Part shown: positions 50,201 through 61,421 of the stretch, piece after piece
Layout: every line of letters starts with the position of its first letter
How positions within the stretch are numbered: position 1 is the first letter of the stretch
From: Muraenolepis orangiensis
Taxonomy: Eukaryota; Chordata; Actinopteri; Gadiformes; Muraenolepididae
NCBI GenBank assembly: GCA_027704905.1
Contig: CM051016.1
Span: 16,481,538-16,545,537, forward strand
Direction of reading: 5' to 3'
Length of the DNA: 64,000 bases
Position numbers and translations under genes: made by a program
The notes under the pieces: generated by a model
The model's database searches: none
What the model was told of the DNA's origin: nothing
Seen by the model: the letters and a program-made list of their open reading frames with translations, nothing else

Positions 50201-53200
50201 ACATTATCCACAGATGATGTACACTTGGTTGATACATCTGCCCTCTAGTGTACATTTGATGTAATAACACGTTGTGCAGATGTCTGAATTGAAAACTGTC
50301 TTCAAAAAAAGTACAGCTCATCTTGCTTACCTCCTCATCCTTAACCTGGATCAGCGTCTCGAACTGCTCGAGTTCTTCCTCCAGTACTTGCTCCATTTTC
50401 TTCAGCTGTCCATCCATCTCTTCCTCTTTTAGCCTGTGCACCTCCCTCTCTTCCACCGCCCGGACCTGCGCCTCCTCCAGGGTGCTCAGGGTACACTTGA
50501 GAAGGGCAAGCCCGTCCTCCAGTTGGCTCCTTTGCTCTTCGGCACTTCCCAGATTCCTCCGACAATCCTTGAGCTCTCCCCCCATCTTTACAAGCTCCTT
50601 CTGGGCAGCCTCGACCTGCAGGAGAGTGCTGTTGAGGTCCTTTAAGGCAGAGTCCAGCTCCAGGGTCTTTTCAACCAGGAGGGAAGCTGTGGAGTCATGC
50701 CTGGCTTTGGTGTCCACCAGCTCAGATATCACCAGGTCCTTTCGAACCTTGGAAGGAAAAAACAAATGGTGTCAATTTGTTATGCTCTCATGATCAGTCA
50801 TAATCATTACTACATATATTTTCTAAACATGTGGTTTCAGTAAGTGGACGGTTGAAATGTCATCATAGGATGTGTACCTGAAGATCTTTGAGTTGCTTGC
50901 TGAACAGCTCCTGCTCCACAGTGGCAATGGAGCCTCCTGCATGGTTCACCTCCTGCTGTTCAAGGTGAGCCTTCTCCTCCAACACCTCCTTCATGCCGTC
51001 CGCAGGCAGTTTGTCCCCTACCCGAGTGGACGGGTGGGTCGTGTTGAAGCGCAAGGCGGACCCATCCTCCTCGTCTTCCATCCCCTCCTCATTCTCCTCC
51101 AACAAGGGACCAATTTTGTTCTCAAGGTTGTCCAGTTCCTCCTCCTGGGTCCTCCTTTTCTCCTTTTCCTCCTCAAGCTCCCAGAGTGCCTCCTTGAGTT
51201 CTTCTGTTACTTGTGCCCACCTGCATGAACAATGTAAAAATACTGTTCAAACTATATGAAGTTAAATCAGGTCATGCAAAAACCAATGTAGAGTTTTCCA
51301 GAGAACACCCTCACATGAATGCCTTTAATTAATTTTCTGCTAAATTTAAGGATGAACCTCAGCTCCTACCTGTTCCTGGCCTCCTCCAGGTCCACAGCAC
51401 TCTTGGAGACCTCCTCCCTCAGGACGTCAAGTTCCCTCTCTTTCAGATCCAGCTCCTCTCGAAGTTCCTCACACTGCTGTCCAAGGAGCTCCTTTGCCAG
51501 GTCCGACGGCTGCACACTGCGCTGCTGCGGCGCCTCCCCATCGCTACCAAAGGTGGAGTTGGCAGGCCAGCCGGGTGACGACGCGTGGGCGGAGCCAACC
51601 AAGACATTGTCGGAGGCAACTGAGCATTGTAGGTCGGAGAAGTTGAGGAGATTGTCGTGGTGTTCGCCGAGAGGGTTGGAGATGGAGAAAAGGTGCGACG
51701 GATCACCCAAGACCTCACTGTTTAGCTCAAAACTGTAAAATATAAAAGGAGATATTGGGAATCAGTACCAGAACTACCAACAGAACAGAAAATTAAGACA
51801 TGTCTGAGAGGAGTGCGATGCATTAACGTGCATGGTGTATAAACAATGAACCACAAACAAATCACAGCACGACTATGGTCATCATCATTATTAAACTACC
51901 TATAATTGGCAGAGTTGTCAACAAAGATGTGCTCTTCCAAACTCTGATTGGCCAGCGAGGAGTTAGACAGTGCAGGGTGGGCAGAAGACAAGTAGCGCTC
52001 CATCAGGATGTCCGCGGAGATAGATACACTCAGACCATCTTCAGATTCATCCTCCTGATCCGCTTCACCTTCCTCATCCACCGCCTGACCGAAGGTGGCT
52101 CTTTCATGGTTCCGTCTATTCTTGGACGCCTTGAGTCCCGAGTCCTCCTTCTCCAGTTTGTCAATCTCTTTCTCCCCCTCTTCCAAGAGCTGCCTGATCC
52201 TGTCAAGCTCCTCCCTGTGCTCCTCCTCTAGCCGCCTAGTTTCCTCTTCCCATCCCTCCTTCTCCTCCTCAAGTTCACAGAGACGGCGGGCAGAGTTGGC
52301 GACCTCCTCTTTTAGCCTTTCCGCAGTCGCCTGCTCTCCTTTTAGCTTCCTGGTCATCTCTAGGAGCTCCGTGTTGAGCAGCTCCTTCTCCTCTTTGTAC
52401 TGCTGGATCTCAAAGGACTGGCTTTTGGCTTGGCTTAGCTGCTCCTGGAGGTCTCGTAGCTGCACCTCAGTTTCTGCCTCCTTTTGCTTCATCTCCTTCT
52501 CCCATTCACTTTTCTCCTCCTCTAGCAAACGAAGCCCTTGTTGGCAATTCTCCATCTCCTTGGCTAGTTCTGCACACATTCTATGGCTGTTGGCCCTCTC
52601 CAACTCTAGCTCGGCACTCTGCTTGAAGAGGAGGGTGTCCGTCTCTGTGTCTCCGTTAGCATTGGCATCCAGGCTCTTGAGTTCCACCTGTTGGACACAG
52701 GTGGGGGCGGAGTCTTGGGAGGCACGGCCGGGAGGGGACCGCTGCTGCTGGGGATGCGCCACCTCCGTCAACCCCGTTTGACTTTTGATGCGGAGAAACT
52801 CCACGCTTGTCTGCAAGGAACACATTCGGAATTTTTTTTTTTTAGTTGCTTCTTATGTGATCGTCATTGTCAATCTGTTGGTAGCATCATCATTGTAATA
52901 TATGTTTAAATGACTTGATCGTCGCAATTAAGATAAACAATCGTAATTGCACCTAACCGAAAATAACATGTTGTCTGACATCGTACCTGCTGCAGCTGCT
53001 TCTGCAAGGCCTGGATCTGCCCAGCCAGGGAGTGAGCCTCTAGCTGGACCTGGTCTCTGCTGGCCAGGGCTTCCTGTAGGTTGGAGCTCAGCTTGGCGAT
53101 GATCTCGTTACGCTTCTCCACAGCCTGCTGCAACTGCTGTAGAAGGTAAAGGGGGCATTTCAGGGTTAAACCCTTAGTTGTTCTAGAGGACGTTACTATA

Positions 53201-56200
53201 ATGTAGTAAGACGTCTTCCTATCCAATACCCACGCAACGCACAAATTGATATTAAGTGAGTAAACAATACATGACTTAGATGGGGGTAGATGGGTTATAC
53301 CATTATTATTAAACAAGAGTGATGAAACAGAATTGTCCAAATACCCTATGAAAATCAACAAAACCCTGGGGAGAAATGTGTCCCCACACAGGATCAAATA
53401 TGGCTACAGAGCCTCCATTTAATTTCCTCTGAAGATCGGTCATAGATAGCGTTGAATAACGGTGAGATCATAGGAAAACCACAAAACACGATGGTGCATA
53501 TTGATTTCACCGTATCAAAGTACCGGCGGTACAGTGGCAGTGACACAAGGCCAGGTTCTGTTTCATGTCGTCTACCCACAGATTCTGCTTTACCAAGACA
53601 ATACATCAGAAGCAGAGGAAACAATTAAATAATTAACAGGCTATACTGAACCCAGACACACAAAGACAAGTCAACCGTCATTTTACTCACATCACCAAAA
53701 CAGGAACAACAACAAATCGTGAGGATTGAATCCTCTTTATTGGTCACATACATGAAGACATACAGTGAAACGTGTTCTCTGCATTTAACCCATCCTAGTA
53801 TTAGGAGCAGTGGGCAGCTATTTCTACAGCGCCCGGGGAGCAGTTAGGGTTAGGGTCTTCCTCAAGGACACCTCGACAGTTTTTGCTAGGAGGAGCCGGG
53901 GATCGAACCAGCAACCTTCCGGTTGTGAGGCGACCGCTCTACCTCCTGAGCTAGACTGCCGCCCGCACATGACACACACACACAAGTGCTCAGCAGATTG
54001 CAGGGCGTGACGCCACATGCACATTCACGAAAGGAATAGAAAGCATCGTCACTCCATAGCAAAACAAAGAACAGCATCGCTGTGACCTCAGAAGTCCCAT
54101 GTGTACCTTCAGCTGCTCTTTGCCAGTGAGTGCTACTAGTTCCTCCATCTCTTCGACGGGGGACCGAGTGGGACTTTGGCTCGGACGCTGGGACGGATTC
54201 TCCTGGCCATGGTGCTGATGGACCGCAAACGCCTTGGGTTTTTGGGGCTCCTAAATATGAAACAAAAAACATGGCTTTAATACTCACAGAAATGGTCGGT
54301 GCTTGAAAGAGCTTTTCAAATGAACGTATGTGTCACATCTAAATTGGGTTACATTCTCAGACAACATTGGGGAATGAGGCTGAAGGACAGGCAGAAGAAA
54401 GAAATACTGCTCTCCATCACTACATTGTGTCTAAAGAGCAGGTTCTGCACTCAGGTCTGCTGGTGAGGAACCAATAGCAGAGAGACCTTGAGTGGAATTG
54501 TCATTTAATCCTGGTGATGTTGCCATGACAACACCCCCCCCCCCCACACACACACAACCATACATTCACTGACCCGTTTTTCTAATGTGTGTTTACAAGG
54601 CAGGGGGCAGGCACAGACCTCCAAGCTAAACCTATGTATGTGATGAATGTAATGTAACACGATATGAAAAGGAATATAGGTCAGCTTTGAATAGTGACTA
54701 GCTCTAAAAATCTGAAGAATGTGTGATTGTTTCAAACATTATGTTTGGTCTGTCTCGTTTTTCCCCGTCTGAACATCCCCGCTAAATAAAGCGAGACATA
54801 CCTCTTGGTTGGTCTTGCCACTCTTTTTGGCATGGCCGGCCGGTGGCGGCGGCGGCACCGGCTGCTCTAGGGGTCGCTCTTGCGCTGGGCGGTCAGTTTT
54901 CGAGACATCCTGGCCCTTCCTCTTCGCCGTCTTTTTCGCCGCCCCCGCACCGTCACCTTTCGCCCGCTTCTGTCGGAAGCTAGCAAGCTGCGCAGGAAGG
55001 ACAGCGAGACGTACACGGACACATAGGTCAGCACCGCCGAGCACCACCACACCACCAGCAGCATGGTCAGCCCTGAGGGGCGGGCGGAGGGATGACCGCT
55101 AGCCCCCCAGCTACATCGGTCTTAGTCAAAACACGGCTTGAAACGACAACATGCACCTAAGAGCCGCATGAAGGCATGAAGTTAACCCCTTTGAGCACCA
55201 AGTACCGACCTTAGAAGCCCTGGTTTCAGATGAGGCAGAGTGATGAAGCAATAGAACCGAAGAAAAAGCAACCGCACCGAGCTATGAATAGAACTACATC
55301 ATGACCCAGCAGGGTAACGAAGTTCAAAGTGAGGTGGGAATAGTCTCAAATCTCCAGGTAGATTATTTCAAGAGCACAAACCACAAGAGAAACCAGTTGG
55401 ACAAACTAAAAATGGGACAGAACCTGATCGTGCACAAAAACATTCCAAAATCGATCAGTCAAATGCACAGACTTTTGATTTCTGGAAAGGTCGAAGATCA
55501 AAAGGCACTTTGAAGTATAGGATCATGAACAACTATGTTTGGAAGGTACTTTACTTCTGGTCACCCTATTTTTTCCCTCTTTTCTCCCAGAGTCAAGGCT
55601 ACAAAATAAAAGCAGACATATCCCTTTGACTCCAACCACCTCAGCTTGGGACAAACCTACCTTGTGCCTGTTCACTGTGAGAAAACTCTTACCACGCCCC
55701 GCTCTGCCTCTTCTTTAAGCAGCTTAGAAATCTGAATACAGCTGTTCCACAGAACCACAAGCCTCCCAGTGGACCACTCTGTTAATCTCTAATCATTACT
55801 TCCTTCCCTTCTCTCCCTCCCTTTCTCTCTCCGTCTGTCTGTATGTCTCTTTCCAGCCATCCATCTCTTCATGCATCTCGCCGAAAATCAAAACAATCAA
55901 TTCTTCAGTTATCAGACAACTGTTGATCTCCCGCGTCTTCCCAGACGCCTGCTCCGTTGTCCAGGAAAAAAGCTCAAATCTACGGGGAGCGGCGTGCACA
56001 CACCAGCATCTTGCTGCGTGTCACAAGCCACACAGAGAGCGGGGAGAATCACCAACTCCACCGCACAGGGAATGGCGAAGAGTGAGCGGACTAGAGAGAG
56101 GAGGAGGAGGGTGGAGGTAGGGGAAAAAAAAAAATGCAACCACATGGAGATGAGGAGGTAGAGCTCAGATATCTGTTGCAAGCAGCATCAGCGCACGTTC

Positions 56201-58044
56201 AATTCTAATGGATGTGTGTGCACGTCACCATGGTGGTACTGTTGCTGAGAGGAATGAGTCATGTACACACATTTAATAGGTATGCTTTTGTGTGTAGGCT
56301 GATGTGCGCCATTGTATTTTGTCATCATCCCATCAGAGTACATGCTCCAACCACTCTTGAATGGCTTAAACGGCATCCTAATTCTACTCTAAGTCTTTCT
56401 CCCCCTTTTTTTCAAGAGGTCTTAAGAAGGCGTGGAGCTGTGCCGATGTGTTCTACACATCTTGGACGACGGCCACCTCTCTCATTCACTATGTCTCACA
56501 TCAGTTGCCATATACACGACCCCCCACCCAGGGCCTAGCGCAATCCCCACACAACTTCCTTTATCGCCTCTTTATCTGCCAACACTTATGTCACAGAGAG
56601 GCACAATGAGAGAGACTTTGGCCTGAAGCCTTATTTGTACTGTGGAGGCCAGAAAGACAGTCGGCCATTCTGTCGGGTGTCCTATGAAATCTAAATAGAT
56701 ACAATGCCGCCATACATAAAAGCACAATCCCTCAGGGACAGAACTCAGCTGCCCGGTCTAATAAATGACATCACTTCGATATTATTGTCACATGCAGACA
56801 ACACGTGACTTTGTATGGGATAATTACCAGAGCTAATTTTGCACATTAAAGAAAAGTGGCAGCCCTGCATCACCATGGCAACAGCATCTACGCAAGATGC
56901 CACTGCATTGCATATGCCTGTTGCACCACCTGATGGCTATATGTGCACAATGGCATCCATCATTCAACAATGAAGGGGAAACGGTTGTTAAATGAAGAGT
57001 AAATGTGACTATACACACCCCCAAGTGAGCTCAATGCCATATGATTTGAATGGTCAATTAAATGTGATGCAAAAACACACCCATGGAGAGAAAAAGAAGG
57101 CCAAATCAGACCAACACCATAGAGACGAAATATCAAGAAGGAAAAAGGAAACTGCTACAATCACCAGAAGAAAACCCAGATTTCCTAAAGCCCAATCATC
57201 TGTGTTCTATTCAACTACTCACCGGTTGACTTCTGGGCATGGTAGATGGTTTCTGTCATGAGGAATAACAGTGGTTGAGTCTGGACCCTACTTAGCATAA
57301 ATTTAGTGTCCCACATTGTCATGGTATTAAAATGTGTTCACACCACACCAGAAAAACATGACTGTCTGAATGGTCAAATGGATTTCACCAATAATAGTGT
57401 TGCTTGTCGAGCGCTTGTCAAGTGCACGACAGACCCTGTACAGTGGACGACTCAATATGTATGAATTAAAAATAATGAGGTACATTAACATTTCGTATAT
57501 AAATACAAATCATCCATGTGTAATGTGTCACCGTTAACCATGTGGGGATCTTTAGTCCACTTTCGGATGTGGTAATGTCGTGTCACTGCAAATGTACTTT
57601 TAAGAGAACAATGTCTGGCCTTTATACGTTTTTAATCAAGCCAGTGATCAAACAATCACCAACGTTTCTAATACGTCTTCATCTGCGTTACTTTCAAATG
57701 ACATGTTCAAGCGCAGGCAGCAGGGCAGCTGCGTGGGTTTGTTTTGTTGCATGAGATTAGATTAGATTAGATTCAAACATAGAGATAAATGTTGCGTAAA
57801 AAAAAAACCTGCAGTGGGATATCAGCTAATAAACGACAATAAACATAACTCCGGTACACCGGCTCGGTAGTCGGTATGGGGGGGGGGCGATTGAGCGTTG
57901 GTCAGGTGGAGATCTGTGACAAAGAGTTAGCCATCTGCGTTAGCACCCGGAGTTTTGAACAGAGCTAACATTAGCACATTAGCAACAAACACACACCTTG
58001 GCTCGTCCTGCTTCTAGTTTCCTTTGTCGCTCGTCGTCATCCAT
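21928..58044 (-). CDS. pcnt: Pericentrin, giant centrosomal coiled-coil scaffold (61 coding exons)
   Basis: Pericentrin anchors gamma-tubulin complexes and other pericentriolar proteins at the centrosome. I followed 61 coding exons on the minus strand. Every intron has GT/AG ends, and the phases sum to an unbroken frame of about 4,197 codons from ATG at 58044 to TAA at 21928. Identity rests on family landmarks: the N-terminal LEAGRAKLASFRQKR motif; ELEALRLSL in exon 12; ELREQLLARSS in exon 17; LHEVSDSQ in exon 45; SPEVLRKLE in exon 48; the PACT domain with YLRAESFRK and LLLGGFQECEQ in exon 57; and SLTEYIHHLE in exon 60. AKAP9 shares the N-terminus and PACT but lacks several of these, and the head-to-head C21orf58 neighbour also points to PCNT. 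The product is longer than human PCNT (3,336 residues). Exon coordinates are in the segment entries below. Confidence 0.95.
22087..22143. repeat. Two adjacent perfect palindromes in the last pcnt introns
   Basis: The first hairpin, 22087-22117, has 14-bp arms (AGACATTAGTGATC) around CAT. Three bases later a second, 22121-22143, has 11-bp arms (CCTCTGCATAT) around G. Both are exact. Confidence 0.88.
22566..22667 (-). CDS. pcnt: Candidate optional pcnt exon (34 codons) before the last exon
   Basis: This 102-nt segment has a strong donor (CCCAG/GTGAGT at 22566/22565). With an acceptor at 22668 it is open in the frame required by exon 60 (phase 1 in, phase 1 out). It would add the segment beginning CSRDMIGYRQRW. 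The acceptor is weak because the stretch before it is purine-rich. I see no counterpart in human PCNT, so this may be an alternative exon, a lineage-specific exon, or not an exon at all. Splicing exon 60 straight to the last exon is equally in frame. Confidence 0.35.
23305..23560 (-). mobile_element. tRNA-derived SINE in a pcnt intron
   Basis: Carries CAGGAGGTAGAGCGGG and CTGGTTCGATCCCC on the minus strand and a body including GAGCAAGACACCCAACACC. Its tail resembles the common AAGCACTGTATAAATGCAG type. It lies between pcnt exons 59 and 60. Confidence 0.8.
25255..25286. repeat. (GA/CT)n microsatellite forming a pcnt polypyrimidine tract
   Basis: On the minus strand about 13 CT units run straight into the TTCAG acceptor of exon 55 (exon start 25254). 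Confidence 0.9.
26365..31473 (-). CDS. pcnt: pcnt exons 45-53: long coil and serine-rich linker
   Basis: Exons are 30448-31473 (1,026 nt, the longest), 29511-29681, 29089-29278, 28494-28837, 28300-28393, 27930-28102, 27156-27434, 26707-26927 and 26365-26494. Exon 45 opens with coil followed by LHEVSDSQDGDS, a diagnostic pericentrin motif, then a serine-rich stretch and a highly charged coil. Exons 48-49 are serine/proline-rich and non-coiled (SSPEVLRKLE, then PPSPVGSTSSLSAP), the equivalent of the human linker region. Exon 51 has VLLKRVHQESCRILTLSQ, matching the human segment before the last coil. Exon 52 holds four near-copies of an 11-residue coil unit. Confidence 0.9.
31608..37921 (-). CDS. 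pcnt: pcnt exons 32-44: second conserved block, with two very short exons
   Basis: Exons are 37761-37921, 37327-37499, 36652-36833, 36094-36256, 35514-35756, 35361-35390 (30 nt), 34925-35157, 34330-34449, 33886-33906 (21 nt), 33300-33536, 32427-32597, 31903-32055 and 31608-31790. Exon 32 contains REGGNLLNML-like sequence (SQEGGNLLNMLGQDL). Exon 33 contains KLRKVLLEVMRSTVATEEL, shared with pericentrin and AKAP9. Exon 38 has QAEKDRSTLSLRLRALEAEL followed by KHNRQFID. Exon 39 has EREHERDEFQQEINRLEAQL. The 21-nt exon supplies IEDLVQQ, which fits the conserved spacing before the next coil. The 30-nt exon is symmetric (phase 1 to phase 1), so it could be skipped without a frameshift. Confidence 0.88.
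34486..34600 (-). mobile_element. L2 3'-tail fragment
   Basis: Contains GCAGACGCTTTTATCCAAAG and CGACTTACAATAGTGTGTTTC on the plus strand, the same 3' tail as the L2 LINE at 19956-21295. No coding part. Lies in a pcnt intron. Confidence 0.75.
37922..39345. other. pcnt intron 31, no further gene seen
   Basis: Holds a short TA run near 38228, two GT runs near 38550 and 38615, and a 17-bp direct repeat (ATTTCCTCTTTGAGGAC) at about 39162 and 39219. Reading frames across it are closed. Confidence 0.5.
39346..44255 (-). CDS. pcnt: pcnt exons 21-31: central coiled coil
   Basis: Exons are 44144-44255, 43997-44037 (41 nt), 43741-43875, 43211-43439, 42622-42772, 41855-42308, 41481-41711, 41184-41255, 40726-40830, 40433-40585 and 39346-39492. 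Exon 26 carries repeated modules of the type LEALGARHQERLAAMATELD and SLDSKWRAELEHL, as in the matching human region. Exon 27 has three near-copies of an 11-residue unit, xQEVERLKSTH, suggesting recent internal duplication. Phases are consistent throughout. The predicted product is continuous coiled coil without obvious catalytic motifs. Confidence 0.9.
44532..49852 (-). CDS. pcnt: pcnt exons 9-20: conserved N-terminal third coiled coil
   Basis: Exons are 49634-49852, 48005-48100, 47622-47765, 47096-47318, 46880-46959, 46454-46730, 46234-46334, 45951-46062, 45509-45635, 45061-45180, 44879-44954 and 44532-44636. Exon 12 (LELEALRLSLDDLHTSRLEL) and exon 17 (ELREQLLARSSCVDDMERLK) are clear counterparts of human PCNT segments, and exon 18 continues with the conserved YFEKRLRAAEEGY. 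For exon 14 two donors are close together. I chose GTCAGT (exon end 46454) because only it keeps phase with exon 15. Intron 9 contains a truncated LINE on the opposite strand. Confidence 0.9.
48245..49563 (+). mobile_element. 5'-truncated LINE in pcnt intron 9, antisense to pcnt
   Basis: It encodes part of a reverse transcriptase (VDYSSAFNTIVPAKLDTKL, then FADDTTVMG after a frame change) and the C-terminal portion (SFKFLGVHISEDLTW, THVVKRAQQHLYFLRRLRK, AWYGNC). The 3' tail of AATAAACTTGACTTAACTTG is characteristic. Several frame breaks make it inactive. It is the longest copy of this family in the window and lies wholly between pcnt exons 9 and 10. Confidence 0.85.
50331..52810 (-). CDS. pcnt: pcnt exons 5-8: acidic coiled-coil block
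   Basis: Exons are 51900-52810 (911 nt, the second longest), 51370-51732, 50878-51220 and 50331-50747. They encode almost uninterrupted heptads rich in Glu, Lys, Leu and Gln. A serine/asparagine-rich, less coiled stretch at the exon 5/6 boundary includes HPALSNSSLANQSLEEHIF. Phases run 2, 2, 0, 0 and all junctions are consistent. The equivalent region of human PCNT holds short repeats instead of this long coil, so the block may account for part of the extra length of the fish protein. That comparison is from memory of the family. Confidence 0.9.
52987..58044 (-). CDS. pcnt: pcnt exons 1-4: N-terminal basic region and first coil
   Basis: Exons are 57997-58044, 54802-54987, 54107-54250 and 52987-53136. 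Exon 1 encodes only 16 residues beginning MDDDERQRKLEAGRAK and ends in phase 0. Exon 2 continues directly with LASFRQKRAKGDG and a lysine-rich KKTAKRKG stretch, the signature N-terminus shared by pericentrin and AKAP9. Exon 3 is polar and proline-containing, and exon 4 starts the coiled coil. All four exons are multiples of three. The start is supported because it gives the family motif at the very N-terminus. Intron 1 is about 3 kb and intron 3 carries a tRNA-derived SINE. Confidence 0.93.
53722..53963 (-). mobile_element. tRNA-derived SINE in pcnt intron 3
   Basis: The most complete copy: GGCGGCAGTCTAGCTCAGG head and GGTTCGATCCCCGGCTCC box B on the minus strand. The far end is GAGGATTGAATCCTCTTTAT on the plus strand, which also precedes the copy at 15858. 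Confidence 0.85.
54988..57996. other. pcnt intron 1, no further gene seen
   Basis: Three kilobases without a supportable exon, RNA gene or transposon end. Short TTAGA repeats occur near 57747. Possible regulatory content cannot be read from sequence alone. Confidence 0.5.
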
Positions 58045-58418
58045 CCTTATCTTAGTCCGACCGGGTCAGTGCTCCGGAGGGGGAAACGACCATAGTTCGT
58101 GCTGATGATAATATCTTCACTTTGTCAGCGTACATGCAACTTGTGTTTGTGTTGAAGACTTGGAAGAAAAACTAACTGTCAACAGACAGTTTTCAATATG
58201 GCCGCCAAAGGCTTTTTAGCTCCGCCCTTATCGAGTTTTCCCAGGATGAACGGACCAATCACGGCGCTGCGAGGTAATTTCGTATTCAATGGTTCCTGCT
58301 CTGTAGACATATTTACTTATTAATTACTAAAAACTTCATTGTTTACTTACACCTACATACCGGTAGTTTACATTTTGCGCGCAGTGTGGCGCTTATTAAC
58401 TTGTCATGAATTGACTCG

Positions 58419-58419
58419 C

Positions 58420-58518
<99 letters not shown>

Positions 58519-58610
58519 GTCTGTCTATCCGTCTGTCTATCTGTCTGTCTGTCTGTCTGCCTGTCTATCTGTCTATTTATCTATCTAGCTATCGATCCAT
58601 CTATCTGTTG
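58419..58610. repeat. (CTAT)n tetranucleotide array
   Basis: About 25 pure CTAT units, followed by CTGT/CTAT mixed units. It lies between the divergent pcnt and C21orf58 starts. Confidence 0.97.
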
Positions 58611-59089
58611 TGTAACAACTCAAGTACAATGGCATGCTTACTCCCATTCACTCCCGCATTCTAAATGTATATATACATACTGTATATTTATTAATTTTTT
58701 TATTTTTATGAATTTCTTTTTTTTAAATGTATATATACACTATATACTACTATAAACAACACTTTACTATAACAATACTATAAACAATGAAAATAACAAT
58801 AAAGTGTCTAAAAGGATGATATGTACATATGGTGGATGGTTCAAAAAACATACCTAAATGTTTGTAGTTGGTGAGTGGTAGCAGCATCAGAAATAATAAC
58901 AGTACAGTACAGTGCAGAACAGTGCAGTAACGGTAATGACACCCATCTTTCTTTAGCCTACTTGTCAACTGACTCGTACGCCCATGACTTATACGCAGCA
59001 TTGTTGATTGTCAATGTAATCACTGTAACCAAATGTAACAAGAAGGACTAGTTGGTGGGTTTATCTATCTGTCTGTCTGGCGACCTGCC

Positions 59090-59335
<246 letters not shown>

Positions 59336-59359
59336 CTACCTAAGTGTGCATGCCTGTAC

Positions 59360-59473
<114 letters not shown>

Positions 59474-59689
59474 AACACATACACACACACCTCTCATTTC
59501 TTTATTTATCTGCAGCCTTTTAGTTAGATCATTTGTGTATCCCATCTTCCCAAAAAAGTGTTCCAACTCCACTTTTCTAAACTCCCCACATCAATGAACC
59601 AACCTGGAAAGTTGCAGGAAAGTTTGCCGTTAACATAACAGTAAACAGGGAAGGTGTGTTGTCTAGCAACCGGTGTGTGTCTGGAGGCT

Positions 59690-59753
59690 TTTGTTTGACA
59701 TGGAGACCGTAAAGTAAATAACAACCGTGTGCCGCTCCTCAGCATGACTTCAG
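59690..59753 (+). other. C21orf58: Probable 5' untranslated exon of C21orf58, with a short upstream ORF
   Basis: A good donor (CTTCAG/GTAGGC) follows 59753, and the next acceptor (AACCAG) is at 60240, one base before the coding ATG. The exon carries ATG at 59743. After splicing, the five-codon frame ATG ACT TCA GCA TGA ends in a stop that overlaps the main ATG. The 5' end of the exon is not determined; 59690 is only a lower estimate. Confidence 0.5.
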
Positions 59754-59864
59754 GTAGGCTACTTTTTGATTAATACCTATTTGTACTGGTGTGATTTGTG
59801 CATATCTGGCCAATCTATGAATGAAAACAACTGAATATCCCTGCTCACTACCTGCTGCATATAC

Positions 59865-59865
<1 letters not shown>

Positions 59866-59916
<51 letters not shown>
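59866..59916. repeat. (TA)n microsatellite
   Basis: About 24 TA units in the first intron of C21orf58. Confidence 0.95.
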
Positions 59917-59918
<2 letters not shown>

Positions 59919-60241
59919 TGTTTTTCATAATTTCATACCCCTGATCACTACCTGTTGAATACTTGTATACTTACCTGTATATATATATACCTATTATTAT
60001 GTACATATCTCATACATACTCTATAAGCTATTTTATAGTATATATATTAGACTGTCTTTGAACCACTGTACATGGTAATTATATATTACCATGCACTTAA
60101 CTGCAATATTTGCCAACCTATTGTCGCTGTACTACTTGTGCTGTACAATGACAATACATTTGAATCTGATCTAATTCAGTCTAAAAACATACACACAACA
60201 TTGAACACTGTCAAAATGTATTTTTTTTGTTTTCAACCAGC

Positions 60242-61318
60242 ATGACAGATCCTTTAGTGGATCAGATGACTCAACTCAGACTGAAACTAATAGAGAAGGT
60301 AACACAAATAAAAAATATTATGAATCATTTGTATTCAGAATTTCATTCAGAAAGAATACATGTTACAGTAAAATGCTTTTATTAATGTCAATACAGTATA
60401 TACATACATATATATATATATATACATACATACCTCTTCTTTCTCTGCTTTGTATTTGTAAATCCTCTGTAGAAACTGGAAAACGAAAGGAACATAATGG
60501 ATGAAAGAGCAGAGTCTGTCCAATCCTCAAGTGAGATTCTCTGTTTAACTGTTAAGTGTATTTGTCATTCTGGAAAATGTGATGTTCTTGTGTGGCTTAA
60601 ACTTGTGTACACTGGATTATTTTCTGTTCAGGGACCTACGATGGGGAGATGTATGCACTACACGGTGGAGTGAGGAGAAAGAGAGACCTACTGCAAAGAT
60701 TGAGAGTTTGTAAAGACTATATTCATATTTCATATAAGACCAAAAAAACAACTATTTATTCAAGGATACTTGTATATCTATGATGCGCATGCGTTCTTTT
60801 TCAAAGAGCTGTTAGTCTGACTGGTGAACGTCGCTCTGCAGGAGCAACACATGCTGGAGGAACTCCGGAGACCTCGCACCTGGGGAGGATCGCAGAGACC
60901 ACGCTGCCGTCCTCAACACCACCACCACCACCACCACCGCCGCTGCCACGCTGATCCGCTTCCTCCATCACCCCCTCCTTACCTAGCGCCTTTCCCCTAC
61001 TACCAGCCCGGCCCTGGGCCTGTGGTGTTACCGGCTCTGCTCCCTCCGCTACACGTCCCCGCACAGCCCCTGCACATCATCCAACAACAGCCCGCTGTGA
61101 GACTTTCACATGTTTCGTTGTCATACTCTGCTCGCCCTTCTCTTGTCGTCTGAGGCTCTCTGGCTCCCTCTGCTGTCGGGTGTATGCAAGTCCATCCACC
61201 TGTTGACACCTGTTGATGCAAATGTAGAATGCAAGCATTTCAATGTATAGCACATTGCTAGGATGATGTCAACCCTAAATACAATGTCAGAGTCTTGTCC
61301 GTTAGATAGTAAATACTA

Positions 61319-61380
<62 letters not shown>

Positions 61381-61385
61381 CTCTA

Positions 61386-61421
<36 letters not shown>

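Noticed and set aside
54867..55064. Hydrophobic stretch that could be a membrane segment upstream of pcnt exon 2
   Set aside because: It is intron read-through in the ORF. The true exon begins at 54987 after a good acceptor, and exon 1 at 58044 supplies the family N-terminus.
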